Assembly: GCF_039522605.1 (NCBI RefSeq)
Contig: NZ_BAAADS010000003.1
Span: 99,014-163,013, forward strand
Length of the DNA stretch: 64,000 nucleotides
Direction: 5' to 3'
Source of the DNA: Lentibacillus siamensis
Lineage (GTDB): Bacteria; Bacillota; Bacilli; Bacillales; Amphibacillaceae
Shown: positions 7,530 to 17,112 of the stretch, piece after piece
How the letters are laid out: each line of letters starts with the position of its first letter
Position numbering within the stretch: position 1 is the stretch's first letter
Notes under the pieces: model-generated
Told to the model about the DNA's origin: nothing
Database searches by the model: none
What the model saw: only the letters and a program-made list of their open reading frames with translations
Position numbers and translations under genes: made by a program

Positions 7530-9209
7530 ATGGAAATCAGCAGGAAAATCACCACAGACGCATTAGTTGTCGGGAGCGGGCTTTCTGGAATCAAAGCAAG
7601 CAAAGAACTGGCAGCCATGAATCATAATGTATTAATGGTAACGAAAACGAAATTGGCATCCGGTTCAAGTTTTTATCCATTAAAAGCTTCATTGGGAACC
7701 CAAGTAACGAAGAATAACGCGGACAAGCAGGTGTTTTTAAATGATATTGACGAATTAAGCCGGGGGATGCACCGAAAAGATTTGGCTGAAGTATACGTGG
7801 ACAAAATCCCTGATGGCGTAAAGGAATATGGGGAGATTGGTGTTCATCCAAAAAAGCTGGAAGGAGAACGTAAAGCCTGCTTCGCTAATCATGCGAGAGA
7901 TATTTACCTGTTAAGCGATTGGGATCAAATCCGAGAAAATGTCAGAACTATTTTCAGTCAATATGACAACCTGTCACTGCTGCAGAAAACGGTCGTTGTT
8001 TCTGTCATAAAACGGGAAGAACGGATAGTTGGGGCAATTCTTCTGGATAATGAAAATGAGTTTGTCCTTGTGGAATGCAGTGCAATCATTTTGGCGTCGG
8101 GCGGTTTTGGAAATTTATATAAGCATAACCTTAACCCGGCTGATGTGGATGGATCAGGTCATGTCCTGGCAGTTGAAGCAGGTGCAAAATTGGTGAATAT
8201 GGAGTTTATCCAATTCATTCCCGGCATTACTGCTCCCCGGTATAAAACGTTATTCGGGGAGCACACCCTGATGTATTGCCATGATATTATTGATGATGAT
8301 GGAAAAAGTCTGCTGGATCCCATTCTTCCTGAGGGTGTCTCCAAAAAAGAATGTTTGGAAATCCGGAGTACACATGGACCATTCACTCATTCGCTTCAAT
8401 CGAAGTATTTTGATATTGCGATGATGAAAAATAGTATTGCATCAAATAATGAAAAAGGATTTACCCTTTTATTTTCGGATGAACTATATGATAATAATGA
8501 AGAATTTTATACGGTGTATTTGGACTGGCTGAAGGGAAAGAATGTTCATCTGGTAAAGGATGAAGTGAAAATTGCTCCTTTTGCACATGCAAGCAATGGC
8601 GGTGTGTTTATCGATACTTTCGGGCGAACCGGTGTAGATGGTTTATATGCAATTGGTGAACTTTCATCCAATATTGAGGGGGCCAATCGGCTCGGCGGTA
8701 ATTCGACCGGGGCATGTATGGTGTTCGGAAAACGTGCGGCAATTGATTGTGACCGCTATTTACAAATTGCTGCGCCGTATGAACTTACCGAGAAGGAAGG
8801 CAATCTGCACTTAAACCAGCTGCAGGCAAACCATAAGGCAACTAAACACGAAGGCGATCTTTCCGCTAATGAGATTGTGGATAAGATACGGGAAATTATG
8901 TGGTATAACGGAAATGTCGTCCGGTCTGAACATCAGCTGGAACAGGGAATTAAGGAAATAAATGAATTTGCCGATATGCTTCCATTTGGGAATTTAATAC
9001 GCAATAAACACACGCGAAAACTGGCTTTCAAAGCAGCCAATACCATTAAATTATCACAAATGGTGCTGCGGGCAATGCTCGAACGAAGAGAAAGCCGCGG
9101 TGCGCATTACCGTGAAGACTATCCTTCTGAAAATCCGTCATTTAACAAACGTCAATTTATTTCACAGCAGGGGAATCAGTCCATTTCCATTGATTTCCTG
9201 GAAGAATAA
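7530..9209 (+). CDS. FAD-dependent oxidoreductase, SdhA/fumarate reductase-like flavoprotein
   Basis: Flavoprotein of 559 residues in the succinate dehydrogenase/fumarate reductase/L-aspartate oxidase superfamily. The FAD-binding GSGLSGIKAS lies near residue 16 and the C-terminal flavin motif GLYAIGELSSNIEGANRLGG near residue 370, followed by NSTGACMVFGKRAA. Where true SdhA/FrdA proteins have QFHPT, this one reads QFIPG (about residue 229), so a key active-site His is missing and fumarate reduction is unlikely. No iron-sulfur or membrane subunit is adjacent. Being locked between the transporter and nanK implies a job on sialic acids or variants, perhaps redox repair of a sugar derivative; that is inference. 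Confidence 0.8.
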   Translation: MEISRKITTDALVVGSGLSGIKASKELAAMNHNVLMVTKTKLASGSSFYPLKASLGTQVTKNNADKQVFLNDIDELSRGMHRKDLAEVYVDKIPDGVKEYGEIGVHPKKLEGERKACFANHARDIYLLSDWDQIRENVRTIFSQYDNLSLLQKTVVVSVIKREERIVGAILLDNENEFVLVECSAIILASGGFGNLYKHNLNPADVDGSGHVLAVEAGAKLVNMEFIQFIPGITAPRYKTLFGEHTLMYCHDIIDDDGKSLLDPILPEGVSKKECLEIRSTHGPFTHSLQSKYFDIAMMKNSIASNNEKGFTLLFSDELYDNNEEFYTVYLDWLKGKNVHLVKDEVKIAPFAHASNGGVFIDTFGRTGVDGLYAIGELSSNIEGANRLGGNSTGACMVFGKRAAIDCDRYLQIAAPYELTEKEGNLHLNQLQANHKATKHEGDLSANEIVDKIREIMWYNGNVVRSEHQLEQGIKEINEFADMLPFGNLIRNKHTRKLAFKAANTIKLSQMVLRAMLERRESRGAHYREDYPSENPSFNKRQFISQQGNQSISIDFLEE

Positions 9210-9218
9210 AGCAACTAT

Positions 9219-9247
9219 GGCTGTCACCAAAATGCTTGGTGACAGCC
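9219..9247 (+). terminator. Intra-operon hairpin upstream of nanK
   Basis: Perfect 12-bp stem, GGCTGTCACCAA and TTGGTGACAGCC, with a 5-base loop, but only a weak T-tract (AAGTTTTCT). It may act as a partial terminator or an mRNA-stabilising processing site that sets lower expression of nanK and the regulator. Confidence 0.65.
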
Positions 9248-9284
9248 AAGTTTTCTAATGGAAACGGTGAAAGGAGTAAGTTAC

Positions 9285-10181
9285 ATGCAGATTGCTGTTT
9301 TTGATATCGGTGGTACCTCGATAAAATATGGTATAGTAAATAATAAAGGAGAAATTTTTCATAGCGATTCCATTGCCACTGAAGCACAGCACGGCGGTGA
9401 AGCGGTGATAAATAAACTTTTAAAAAAGTGTGATGAACTAAGGGAGCATTATACAGTGGATGGTGTTTCCATCAGTTCAGCGGGTCAGATTGACAATGTG
9501 AATGGAAGGGTTGTGTTTGCAACAGACAACATTCCGCATTTTTCCGGGTTGCCGATTCAGGGCATGGTGCACCATCATACAAATTTGCCTGTCAAGGTGG
9601 AAAATGACGTAAACTGTACAGCACTTGGGGAATATTGGAAAGGTGCAGCTAAAGGTGCCGACGACTTTTTGTGTGTAACAATCGGCACAGGCATCGGTGG
9701 CGCCTTGTTCTTAGATGGAAAATTATACACAGGTCACAACTATTCAGCAGGAGAAATTGGACATATCAACCTTTATCCTCATGGAAAAGCCTGTACGTGT
9801 GGAAATGATGGATGTTTTGAAAAATATGCATCCAGCTCGGCCTTGGAAGAAATGATTGTGTCACGATTGGGATATTCCCTGGAATTAAGGAAGTTTTTTG
9901 AAATGTTGTCGTTCGGTGATGTTCGTTGCAGTGAAATATTTGCACGTTGGATAGATGATTTGACTACAGGGCTGCAGTCCCTTGTTCATATTTTTAATCC
10001 GGAATTAATTGTTATTGGCGGCGGCATCTCGGCGCAGGGACAGTTTCTACTGCAGGCAATTGATTCTGCTTTGAAAACAAAATTGATGCCTAATCATCGA
10101 AAGTCATTAACCGTAAAGCTGGCCCAGAATGAGAATAAGGCGAATTTATTAGGTGCTGCAAAACACTTTTTCAGCAGATAA
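9285..10181 (+). CDS. nanK: N-acetylmannosamine kinase (ROK family)
   Basis: Phosphorylates ManNAc to ManNAc-6-P, the substrate of NanE. The 298 residues show the ROK N-terminal phosphate motif DIGGTSIKYG, the sugar-binding ENDVNCTALGE, a glycine-rich TIGTGIGGALF and the structural zinc motif CTCGNDGCFEKY (about residue 170), followed by the adenosine motif VIGGGIS. The ATG at 9285 follows AAAGGAGTAAGTTAC. Sugar specificity rests on the operon context. Confidence 0.87.
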   Translation: MQIAVFDIGGTSIKYGIVNNKGEIFHSDSIATEAQHGGEAVINKLLKKCDELREHYTVDGVSISSAGQIDNVNGRVVFATDNIPHFSGLPIQGMVHHHTNLPVKVENDVNCTALGEYWKGAAKGADDFLCVTIGTGIGGALFLDGKLYTGHNYSAGEIGHINLYPHGKACTCGNDGCFEKYASSSALEEMIVSRLGYSLELRKFFEMLSFGDVRCSEIFARWIDDLTTGLQSLVHIFNPELIVIGGGISAQGQFLLQAIDSALKTKLMPNHRKSLTVKLAQNENKANLLGAAKHFFSR

Positions 10182-10210
10182 AGCTAATATCAAAAAGGAG
10201 TATGTTTGGT

Positions 10211-11056
10211 ATGGTGCAAAATCAAGCGAAAGTTATTAAACCATCCATCATTATGGAGCAGAATAAGCAAAACTTTACCAAATCCGAAAATAAAATATAC
10301 AACTATATCATGTCGAACGCGGATCAGGTAATCTATCATTCGTTAACCGAAATATCGGAAGGATGTAAGGTTGCAGAAGCGACTGTATTGCGTTTTTTTC
10401 GAAAGCTTGGTTTCAAAGGCTTTCAGGATTTTAAATTTTCTTTTGCTCAGGAAGTTATAACTGAATCTGAAGCTGAGGCTCACCATGAGAGCACGTATAT
10501 CGAAAAAATAAAAAACAGCATGGTACGTGCCGTGGAAGATTCATATGACGTAATCGATGTTGAGGCATTGGATGCGGCGATAAGTGCGATTGAATCTTCC
10601 AATGATGTGGTTATTTTTGGTGTGGGTTCTTCCGGAATCGCGGGAATGGATATGCAAAATCGGCTGATGCGGGTCGGTAAAAATGTAGGTGTTGTAACCG
10701 ACCCCCACAGTCAGGTTATGCGGGCTTCATCCATGAATGAAACGACAGTGGTTATTGCAATCAGCTTAACCGGCAGTACCAAAGATATAATTGATTCCGT
10801 GAAAATTGCCAAGGATAAAGCTGCAACAATCGTCGTGCTAACCAACTATGTAAAGTCTCCACTGACCCAATTTGCAGACCAGGTGCTGCTCTCATCCGCA
10901 AAAGAAAGCCCATTAAACAGCGGATCACTTGTTGCCAAAATAACACAGCTGTATTTGATAGATTTGATTTGTACAGGTTTAACGCTTCGTAATTTTGACG
11001 AAGCGGAAAAAATGAAAATGATGATTACGGAAAATACGGCAAGTAAGTTGTATTAA
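10211..11056 (+). CDS. RpiR/MurR-family transcription regulator of the sialic acid operon
   Basis: N-terminal helix-turn-helix (residues about 15-75, SLTEISEGCKVAEATVLRFF) and C-terminal SIS sugar-phosphate domain (about 115-250, FGVGSSGIAGMD and AISLTGSTKDIID). RpiR members with SIS domains respond to phosphosugars; ManNAc-6-P or GlcNAc-6-P would be the natural ligand here, as with NanR-type regulators. The ATG at 10211 lies 10 nt after AAGGAG; the upstream ATG at 10202 is too close. The palindrome at 4332-4346 is its best candidate operator. Confidence 0.88.
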   Translation: MVQNQAKVIKPSIIMEQNKQNFTKSENKIYNYIMSNADQVIYHSLTEISEGCKVAEATVLRFFRKLGFKGFQDFKFSFAQEVITESEAEAHHESTYIEKIKNSMVRAVEDSYDVIDVEALDAAISAIESSNDVVIFGVGSSGIAGMDMQNRLMRVGKNVGVVTDPHSQVMRASSMNETTVVIAISLTGSTKDIIDSVKIAKDKAATIVVLTNYVKSPLTQFADQVLLSSAKESPLNSGSLVAKITQLYLIDLICTGLTLRNFDEAEKMKMMITENTASKLY

Positions 11057-11083
11057 AGCCACTTATTCAAAGAAGCGGCTTTA
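11054..11083 (+). terminator. Hairpin at the end of the sialic acid operon
   Basis: Stem TAAAGCC-A-CTT pairs with AAG-C-GGCTTTA and overlaps the regulator's stop codon. The T-tract is poor, so termination strength is uncertain. Confidence 0.55.
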
Positions 11084-11191
11084 GTATTTCTGCTTGAAAA
11101 AAAAGCTGTACAAATTTTGTCAAAAAAGCAGGGTTTTTCAGGTATGACGTCGTATTAGTATTTAGACGAAATCGTAAAGGAAGTGCACAAC

Positions 11192-12154
11192 TTGATAATA
11201 AAATCCCTCGAGCCGCCAATTTTGATGCAGCAAACGGAAGCTCTCAGCAGGCGGCTGTCTCCCCATCATTCTAAAAAGGCGGAGGTCAACGAAAGCGCCC
11301 GGAGACTGCGGGCAGGATACAACGGCGAAAAGTCGCTTGACTTCCATTTACGTTTTCTCCAGGATGATGCCTTTCACATTCTCCATAACATCCGGATCCC
11401 CGATGAAAATGATTTTTTTCAAATGGATAATTTGATCAACTCCCGCCAGTTGATTTTGATTAATGAGGTGAAGAATATTTCCGGCACCGTCATTTATGAT
11501 GAGTTTGGCCAGGCAATCCGCATCAGGGAAAACGGCAAGGAAGAAAATATGGGGAACCACCTTGAACAAGTGAACCTCCAGCATTCCAGGCTGCTTCGTC
11601 TGATGCGAAATTACAACCTTCCCCCAATTCCTATCGAAAAACTAATCACGTACAGCAATCCCAACACCATCATCAAAAATATTACCAACAACAAAAGTGT
11701 CGCAAATATGGTTATCCACAAAGAGCAGCTGCTGACGAGAATATCCGATTTTGCGAGGAAGCATCATGCAGTATGTTATACGGACGAGCAGTTGCAGCGA
11801 TTATCCGATTTGCTGATTGCACTGCATACGCCGAAACAAGTTAATATATTAGAAAAATTTCACGTCATGTGTGAGCAGATTCAGTACGGCGTTATCTGCC
11901 CGGACTGTGGTGCGTTACCGATGATATATTCTGGGGCAAAGTGGAATTGCGCACCATGCGGAGCAACGTCAAAGGTGGCATATCTTGATGCGTTGCAGGA
12001 TTTATGTCTGTTGTTTGGCGGGGAAGTTAGTATTCGTCAGATTATGCAATTTTTGAGGTTGGATGGAAGATATATTACTTATCGATTAATGAAGAAAGCT
12101 GGTTTTGAACGGTTAGGCGATAACAAAGGATCAAGATATATTCTAAAGTTTTAA
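11192..12154 (+). CDS. NERD domain protein with C-terminal zinc ribbon
   Basis: Protein of 320 residues. The N-terminal NERD (nuclease-related) domain spans about residues 40-150: GYNGEKSLDFHL, then DNLINSRQLILINEVKN, whose E-x-K pair matches the catalytic core of the restriction-like fold. The C-terminal third holds a zinc ribbon, CPDCGALPM and CAPCGATS. NERD proteins are proposed DNA-processing enzymes with no agreed role. The TTG at 11192 is preferred because AAAGGAAG is 11 nt upstream; GTG at 11183 is too close. It stands alone. Confidence 0.82.
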   Translation: MIIKSLEPPILMQQTEALSRRLSPHHSKKAEVNESARRLRAGYNGEKSLDFHLRFLQDDAFHILHNIRIPDENDFFQMDNLINSRQLILINEVKNISGTVIYDEFGQAIRIRENGKEENMGNHLEQVNLQHSRLLRLMRNYNLPPIPIEKLITYSNPNTIIKNITNNKSVANMVIHKEQLLTRISDFARKHHAVCYTDEQLQRLSDLLIALHTPKQVNILEKFHVMCEQIQYGVICPDCGALPMIYSGAKWNCAPCGATSKVAYLDALQDLCLLFGGEVSIRQIMQFLRLDGRYITYRLMKKAGFERLGDNKGSRYILKF

Positions 12155-12244
12155 AACCGCACATATATAGTCCGAAATCGCACATATCTACTTCAAAACC
12201 GCACATATATGGTGCTAAATCGCACATATCCGGGATCAAAACGA
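12153..12244. repeat. 21-bp phased intergenic repeat, locus 2 (four units)
   Basis: CGCACATAT occurs at 12158, 12179, 12200 and 12221, an exact 21-base period, with alternating AAAACCG and AAATCG lead-ins. It starts at the stop codon of the NERD gene. It belongs to the same family as the arrays at 1.6, 23.3 and 63.8 kb. Confidence 0.85.
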
Positions 12245-12357
12245 GGAAAGACGATGCGGAAGATTATTAATTGGACAATAAGTAAGCCACCTCACAAAAA
12301 TCCGCAATTTTATACTATAATAGAAACATAGATTCGAACGGAAAAGGAGAGAGATGG

Positions 12358-13542
12358 ATGAAGTTTTTTCATACAGCAGATTGGCATTTGGGGAAGCTGG
12401 TGCAGGGCGTTTACATGACGGATGATCAGCGGTATGTGCTTGAGCAGTTTCTGGATGCTGTTAAAAAAGAAAAACCGGATGCGGTGATTATTGCCGGGGA
12501 TCTGTATGACAGGGCGGTGCCGCCGACGGAAGCGGTGCACTTGCTGGATGAGGTGCTGGAGACGATTGTGCTGAAATTGAATACGCCGGTGCTGGCAGTT
12601 GCGGGAAATCATGATAGTCCGAGCCGGCTTAATTTCGGCAGTCGGATTATGAAGCAGAACGGCTTTCATATCGTCGGGAATTTCAGTGCCAATACAGAGC
12701 CGGTAGTTCTCCATGATGCGCATGGCGAGGTGCATTTTCACCTGGTACCGTACTGTGATCCGAGTGTTGTCCGGGCAACACTGGATGATCCGGAGATACG
12801 CAGCCACAATGATGCAGCTCGAAAAATTATCGGCAACATCCACAAGTCGATGGGCCTGAGCGCGCGTCACGTGTATGTTGGACATGCTTTTGTGACCCCG
12901 TTTGGCGAGGAAGAAGAGAACACAAGTGATTCGGAGCGTCCGTTGTCTATCGGCGGAGCGGAATATGTGGACGCCCATCATTTCGAGCCGTTTCATTATA
13001 CGGCGTTTGGCCATCTGCATCAGGCTCACCACGTGCTTAATGAAACCGTTCGTTATTCCGGCTCCATTTTAAAATATTCCATTTCAGAAGCACATCACAC
13101 AAAAGGCTTTCATGTTGTTGAATTGGCCAATGATGGAAGCACAACCGTTGAAAAGCGTGCATTGACACCACGGCGGGATATCCGGCGGGTGGAGGACACA
13201 TTGGAAAACCTGCTTACTCAGCCGGTCAATGATGATTATGTTTTTGTCCGGCTGCTTGATGAGGCGCCTGTGTTGTCCCCGATGGAGCGGATTCGATCAG
13301 TGTTCCCAAATGCGATGCATGTTGAACGTGGAAATATCATGTTTTCACCGGACCAGCCAGAATCCATCAATCACGCAAATCGAAGCGACATGAGCGACCT
13401 GGATCTTTTTCATGCCTTCTACAAAGAGGTAAAAGGTCACGAGGCGTCAGCAGATACGGAAGCAATTTTTAAGGACGTTTTGGAAGAACGTTTAAAAGAA
13501 GACCGCGAAACCATTCCAGTAAAAGAAACAATAGAAAACTAA
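12358..13542 (+). CDS. sbcD: Exonuclease subunit SbcD
   Basis: Nuclease subunit (Mre11 homologue) of the SbcCD complex that opens hairpins and processes double-strand breaks. The 394 residues carry the metallophosphoesterase motifs DWHLGK, GDLYDR, GNHDS, GHAFV and GHLHQAH in order, then a C-terminal capping domain from about 270. The start follows GGAGAGAGATGG. It is 20 bases upstream of sbcC, as in B. subtilis, and the two are surely cotranscribed. Confidence 0.95.
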   Translation: MKFFHTADWHLGKLVQGVYMTDDQRYVLEQFLDAVKKEKPDAVIIAGDLYDRAVPPTEAVHLLDEVLETIVLKLNTPVLAVAGNHDSPSRLNFGSRIMKQNGFHIVGNFSANTEPVVLHDAHGEVHFHLVPYCDPSVVRATLDDPEIRSHNDAARKIIGNIHKSMGLSARHVYVGHAFVTPFGEEEENTSDSERPLSIGGAEYVDAHHFEPFHYTAFGHLHQAHHVLNETVRYSGSILKYSISEAHHTKGFHVVELANDGSTTVEKRALTPRRDIRRVEDTLENLLTQPVNDDYVFVRLLDEAPVLSPMERIRSVFPNAMHVERGNIMFSPDQPESINHANRSDMSDLDLFHAFYKEVKGHEASADTEAIFKDVLEERLKEDRETIPVKETIEN

Positions 13543-13562
13543 AAGAAGAGGGGAGGAATACG

Positions 13563-16500
13563 ATGAAACCGCTGAAATTAACGATGACGGCATTTGGCCC
13601 GTACAAGGGTACGGAAACGATAGATTTTACCGATCTCAATCCATATAATTTGTTCGTAATCTCCGGAAATACCGGCGCAGGGAAGACGACTATTTTTGAC
13701 GGAATATGTTTTGCCTTGTATGGCAGTGCCAGTGGAACAGACCGTGAAGACAATCGGATGCTTCGCAGTGATTTTGCATCGGATGATACACATACTGCAA
13801 TCGAGCTGGAGTTTGAACTGAATGGCAGGCATTACCGGATTCTCCGGCAGCTTGGGCATGTAAAAAAGGGAAATAAGTCTAAAACCGGCGAACGATTCGA
13901 GTTTTTCGAACAAGTTGACGGCAGAGAAATACCGTGTGTTGACCGGCAAATTGTGTCTGAAATCGATAAAAAAGTGGAGGAAATTATCGGGCTGACGCAG
14001 GATCAGTTTAAGCAAATTGTTATGCTGCCGCAGGGTGAATTTCGCAAGCTCCTCACCTCACAAACCGAAAACAAGGAGGCAATTTTACGGCGGCTTTTCA
14101 AAACGGAAAGCTACAATCAACTGAATCAGCTGCTGCGGGATAAAAAGAATCGTGTCGATCAGCGTTTTAAGCAGGCGCAGCAATCTCGTGACCACTATGT
14201 GCAAAGCATACATACGGCGCTGCCGGCTCGCGAGGAATCCGATCTTTTTAACGTGCTTGACGAGGAGTTTTATAACATCAATCAGGTTGTTACGGGGCTC
14301 GAAACGGAATCCGAATATTACACACGTAAAATGACAACTGACAAGCAAGCGTATCAGGACGCGTATCAGAAGCATGACGAGAAACAAAACGAGCTGCATC
14401 AGGCAAAGGCACTCAATAATCAGTTTGCGGACTTGGATAAAAAACGGGACGAACTGAACAATTTGACAGAGCAAGTGCCGGCATTCCAGGAAAAAGAAAA
14501 GCTGCTGGAAAAGGCCGAACGTGCGAGCCATCTGGAAGTTTATGAGAACCAGGTTGCGGAATGGAAAAAGGATGAGACTGCCAAGACAGAAGTATTAAAG
14601 CAAGCTGAAACGAAAGCGAAGTCAGCAAAAGAGAAGCGCGCGCAGGCTGAAACGGCCTATCAGCAGGAGGATGGCCGGAAAGCTGAACGCGAAGAAACCA
14701 GTCGGCAGCTTGAGAGGTTGAAAGGGTTTATAGAACCGGTAAAAGAGATGGATGAACGAAAAGAAAACCTCGATCAACTGGCACAACAAGGCAAAAAAGC
14801 CGGTGCGGATTTGAACAAGGTGCGCACCAATCTTCAGGAAAAAGTCACCAGTGCTGAAAAATATGACAAACACATTGCCAAAATGGATGAAGCAGTGAGT
14901 CAGCTTGCGGATAAACAGCAGCAACGGGTGGACATGCGGGAACAATACCGGATTGTGGATGCTTATATGACCTTATACAAACAGCAAAATTTATTGAAGC
15001 AGACAGTAGAGAAGCAGGAAACGGCTTATCTGTCAGTGAAAAAGGCATATAGCGAAAAGGAAAATACCTGGCTGAACAATCAGGCAGTCGTTCTTGCCGG
15101 TCACCTGCATGAAGGGGAAGCCTGCCCCGTCTGCGGGAATACGGAACATCCGCGTAAAGCGGCGGCACAGGGCGAAATGGTGACACGTGATGAGCTTAAT
15201 TCCCTGAAGAAAGAACTCGATGAAAGCGATAGAACATACCGGGATTCAGCTGCAGAGTTGAAATCTGTTTCTAGTCAGTTAACAGAGAAACAACAGGAGT
15301 TGGACACTTATTCGATAGAGGCGGAGAACGTTTCCACTGTCAGAGATGAACTGCTGGAAAAAGGCAAACAACTGAAGATCGAAGTGGAACACCTGGAGAA
15401 GCAGCGTGAGCAATTAAAACAGTATAAGGAAGATTTTAAAACGGTAAAAGAACAACAGCTACAGTTTGAACAGCAGAAAGAACAGCTAGAACAAAACTAC
15501 CACGAACTTCAAGCCAGTTACCGGGCTGATGTGGCCGTATACAATGAGAAATTGCGTAATATTCCAGAAGAAGTGCGCACACGTAACACGCTGGAAAAAC
15601 AAATCGATGCAACGGCGGAACATAAAGCAAAACTCGAAAAAGCCTGGGTGGATGCGCAACAGCAGCTTCAACAGGCAACGGAAGCCGATACTAAAGCAGC
15701 ATCAGACTTGACGCATGCACAACAGCAGCTGGAGGAATCGAGGGGAAAACATGCGAAAGCTGAGCAGCAATTTGATGAAGCACTGCGAGAGGCATTATTT
15801 GAATCCGAAGCGGAGTATCAGCAGGCGAAAATGCAGCAAGCAGAGCGTCAGGAATGGAAGGAATCGATTCAACGCTTCAAGGAGAACCTGACTGCAAAAA
15901 GACAGCAGGTGAACGATTTGGCTGAAACCCTCAAAGATAAAGAGCGGGTTGATCTGACTGTACTGCAGGAGCAGCAGCAGGAACTTAAGGCAGCATATGA
16001 AGCAGCTTATAAGACATTTAAGGATTCGGAAAAATATATGGATCAGGCATCGACTATAAGGCAAAATATTCTGGAGGCACATGAACAAGCTGCCGAGCGT
16101 GAACAAGAACTTGCTGCGATTACCGATTTGTATGACGTGTTGCGTGGACAAAACAGCCAAAAAATATCATTTGAGCGATACTTGCAGATTGAATATTTGG
16201 AGCGGATTATCGATGCGGCGAACAGCCGTCTGAAACGATTGTCCAATGGGCAATTTTACCTGATGCGCAGTGATCGGCAGGAGTCTCATGGCAGGCAGAG
16301 CGGGCTTGCACTGGATGTCTATGATGCCTATACCGGACAGACCCGTGATGTCAAAACACTGTCAGGCGGTGAGAAATTTAATGCGTCCCTTTGTCTGGCA
16401 CTCGGTATGTCCGACGTTATCCAGAACTTCCAGGGCAACATCGCAATCGACACCATGTTTATTGATGAAGGGTTCGGCACGCTGGACGAGGAATCCCTCA

Positions 16501-16655
16501 ATAAAGCAATCGACACGCTGATCGATCTGCAGCAGTCCGGCCGCATGATTGGGGTGATCTCACACGTTCAGGAACTGAAAACGATGTTCCCGGCAATACT
16601 GGAAGTGCAAAAAACAAAAGAAGGGCACAGCAGGGCGGAATTTGTTGTGAAATAA
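13563..16655 (+). CDS. sbcC: Exonuclease subunit SbcC
   Basis: SMC-like ATPase subunit (Rad50 homologue) of SbcCD; 1030 residues. Walker A is SGNTGAGKTTIFDG (about 34-47). Two long coiled coils flank a zinc hook ACPVCGNTEHP (about residue 520). The ABC signature LSGGEKFNASL lies near 931 and Walker B with the D-loop, FIDEGFGTLDEE, near 967. Length and domain order are normal. A ribosome binding site, GAGGGGAGGAATACG, precedes the ATG. Confidence 0.95.
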   Translation: MKPLKLTMTAFGPYKGTETIDFTDLNPYNLFVISGNTGAGKTTIFDGICFALYGSASGTDREDNRMLRSDFASDDTHTAIELEFELNGRHYRILRQLGHVKKGNKSKTGERFEFFEQVDGREIPCVDRQIVSEIDKKVEEIIGLTQDQFKQIVMLPQGEFRKLLTSQTENKEAILRRLFKTESYNQLNQLLRDKKNRVDQRFKQAQQSRDHYVQSIHTALPAREESDLFNVLDEEFYNINQVVTGLETESEYYTRKMTTDKQAYQDAYQKHDEKQNELHQAKALNNQFADLDKKRDELNNLTEQVPAFQEKEKLLEKAERASHLEVYENQVAEWKKDETAKTEVLKQAETKAKSAKEKRAQAETAYQQEDGRKAEREETSRQLERLKGFIEPVKEMDERKENLDQLAQQGKKAGADLNKVRTNLQEKVTSAEKYDKHIAKMDEAVSQLADKQQQRVDMREQYRIVDAYMTLYKQQNLLKQTVEKQETAYLSVKKAYSEKENTWLNNQAVVLAGHLHEGEACPVCGNTEHPRKAAAQGEMVTRDELNSLKKELDESDRTYRDSAAELKSVSSQLTEKQQELDTYSIEAENVSTVRDELLEKGKQLKIEVEHLEKQREQLKQYKEDFKTVKEQQLQFEQQKEQLEQNYHELQASYRADVAVYNEKLRNIPEEVRTRNTLEKQIDATAEHKAKLEKAWVDAQQQLQQATEADTKAASDLTHAQQQLEESRGKHAKAEQQFDEALREALFESEAEYQQAKMQQAERQEWKESIQRFKENLTAKRQQVNDLAETLKDKERVDLTVLQEQQQELKAAYEAAYKTFKDSEKYMDQASTIRQNILEAHEQAAEREQELAAITDLYDVLRGQNSQKISFERYLQIEYLERIIDAANSRLKRLSNGQFYLMRSDRQESHGRQSGLALDVYDAYTGQTRDVKTLSGGEKFNASLCLALGMSDVIQNFQGNIAIDTMFIDEGFGTLDEESLNKAIDTLIDLQQSGRMIGVISHVQELKTMFPAILEVQKTKEGHSRAEFVVK

Positions 16656-16687
16656 TACCAGGAATGGTGTTGTTTCAGCAACTTTTT

Positions 16688-16709
16688 GGAAAAAATGTAG
16701 AATTTTTCC
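16688..16709 (+). terminator. Weak AT-rich hairpin downstream of sbcC
   Basis: GGAAAAA pairs with TTTTTCC around a short loop, 33 bases after the sbcC stop. It may end the sbcDC transcript; the support is modest. Confidence 0.35.
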
Positions 16710-16793
16710 GATTACTCCTCAGAAAATTGCTGTTCTTATCGAAAGTTATATAAAGATTTGACTAAAAAAGAGGAGCAGTTAAAAAGATTAAAA

Positions 16794-16916
16794 ATGGAAA
16801 CATTATCTGATAAGTTGCTTGTAGAAGCTTTCTATCAAGCAAAAGAACAAAAACTGGATCAAGACTTCATTCGGTTGATTGAGGATGAATTAAGAAAACG
16901 TGCAATATCTGTCTGA
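16794..16916 (+). CDS. sda: Sporulation inhibitor Sda
   Basis: A 40-residue checkpoint protein that in B. subtilis binds the sporulation kinase KinA and blocks phosphorelay signalling when DNA replication is disturbed. The product begins METLSDKLLVEAFYQA and contains DQDFIRLIEDELRKR, matching the helical hairpin of Sda closely. The start is uncertain: an in-frame TTG at 16758 would add 12 residues, and GAGGAG (16770-16775) lies rather far from the ATG. No perfect DnaA box was found upstream, although DnaA control is the known mechanism in B. subtilis. Confidence 0.85.
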   Translation: METLSDKLLVEAFYQAKEQKLDQDFIRLIEDELRKRAISV

Positions 16917-17076
16917 TCATTCATCCTCAACTTTTTGTCTGATTATGCCGCTGGTATCTTGCTTGCATCCATCTACAGCACGTTCCACCGGTGGCCATTC
17001 GGATAAATGCCGGATTTCTTTTCAATTTCTGAACCGATGAAAATTTCCACATACCGCAGACATACATATAAACCGA

Positions 17077-17105
17077 ACCTCCAAGCCAAAATATAGGTTG
17101 GAGGT
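17077..17105 (+). promoter_or_regulatory. Hairpin that can sequester the sspO ribosome binding site
   Basis: ACCTCCAA (17077-17084) pairs perfectly with TTGGAGGT (17098-17105). The right arm is the Shine-Dalgarno of sspO, 7 bases before its ATG. Translational control by folding is therefore possible. Confidence 0.55.
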
Positions 17106-17112
17106 GTTTGAA

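Noticed and set aside
12153..12244. CRISPR array
   Set aside because: The units are 21 bases including the variable part; there are no separate repeats and spacers of CRISPR size and no cas genes in the window.
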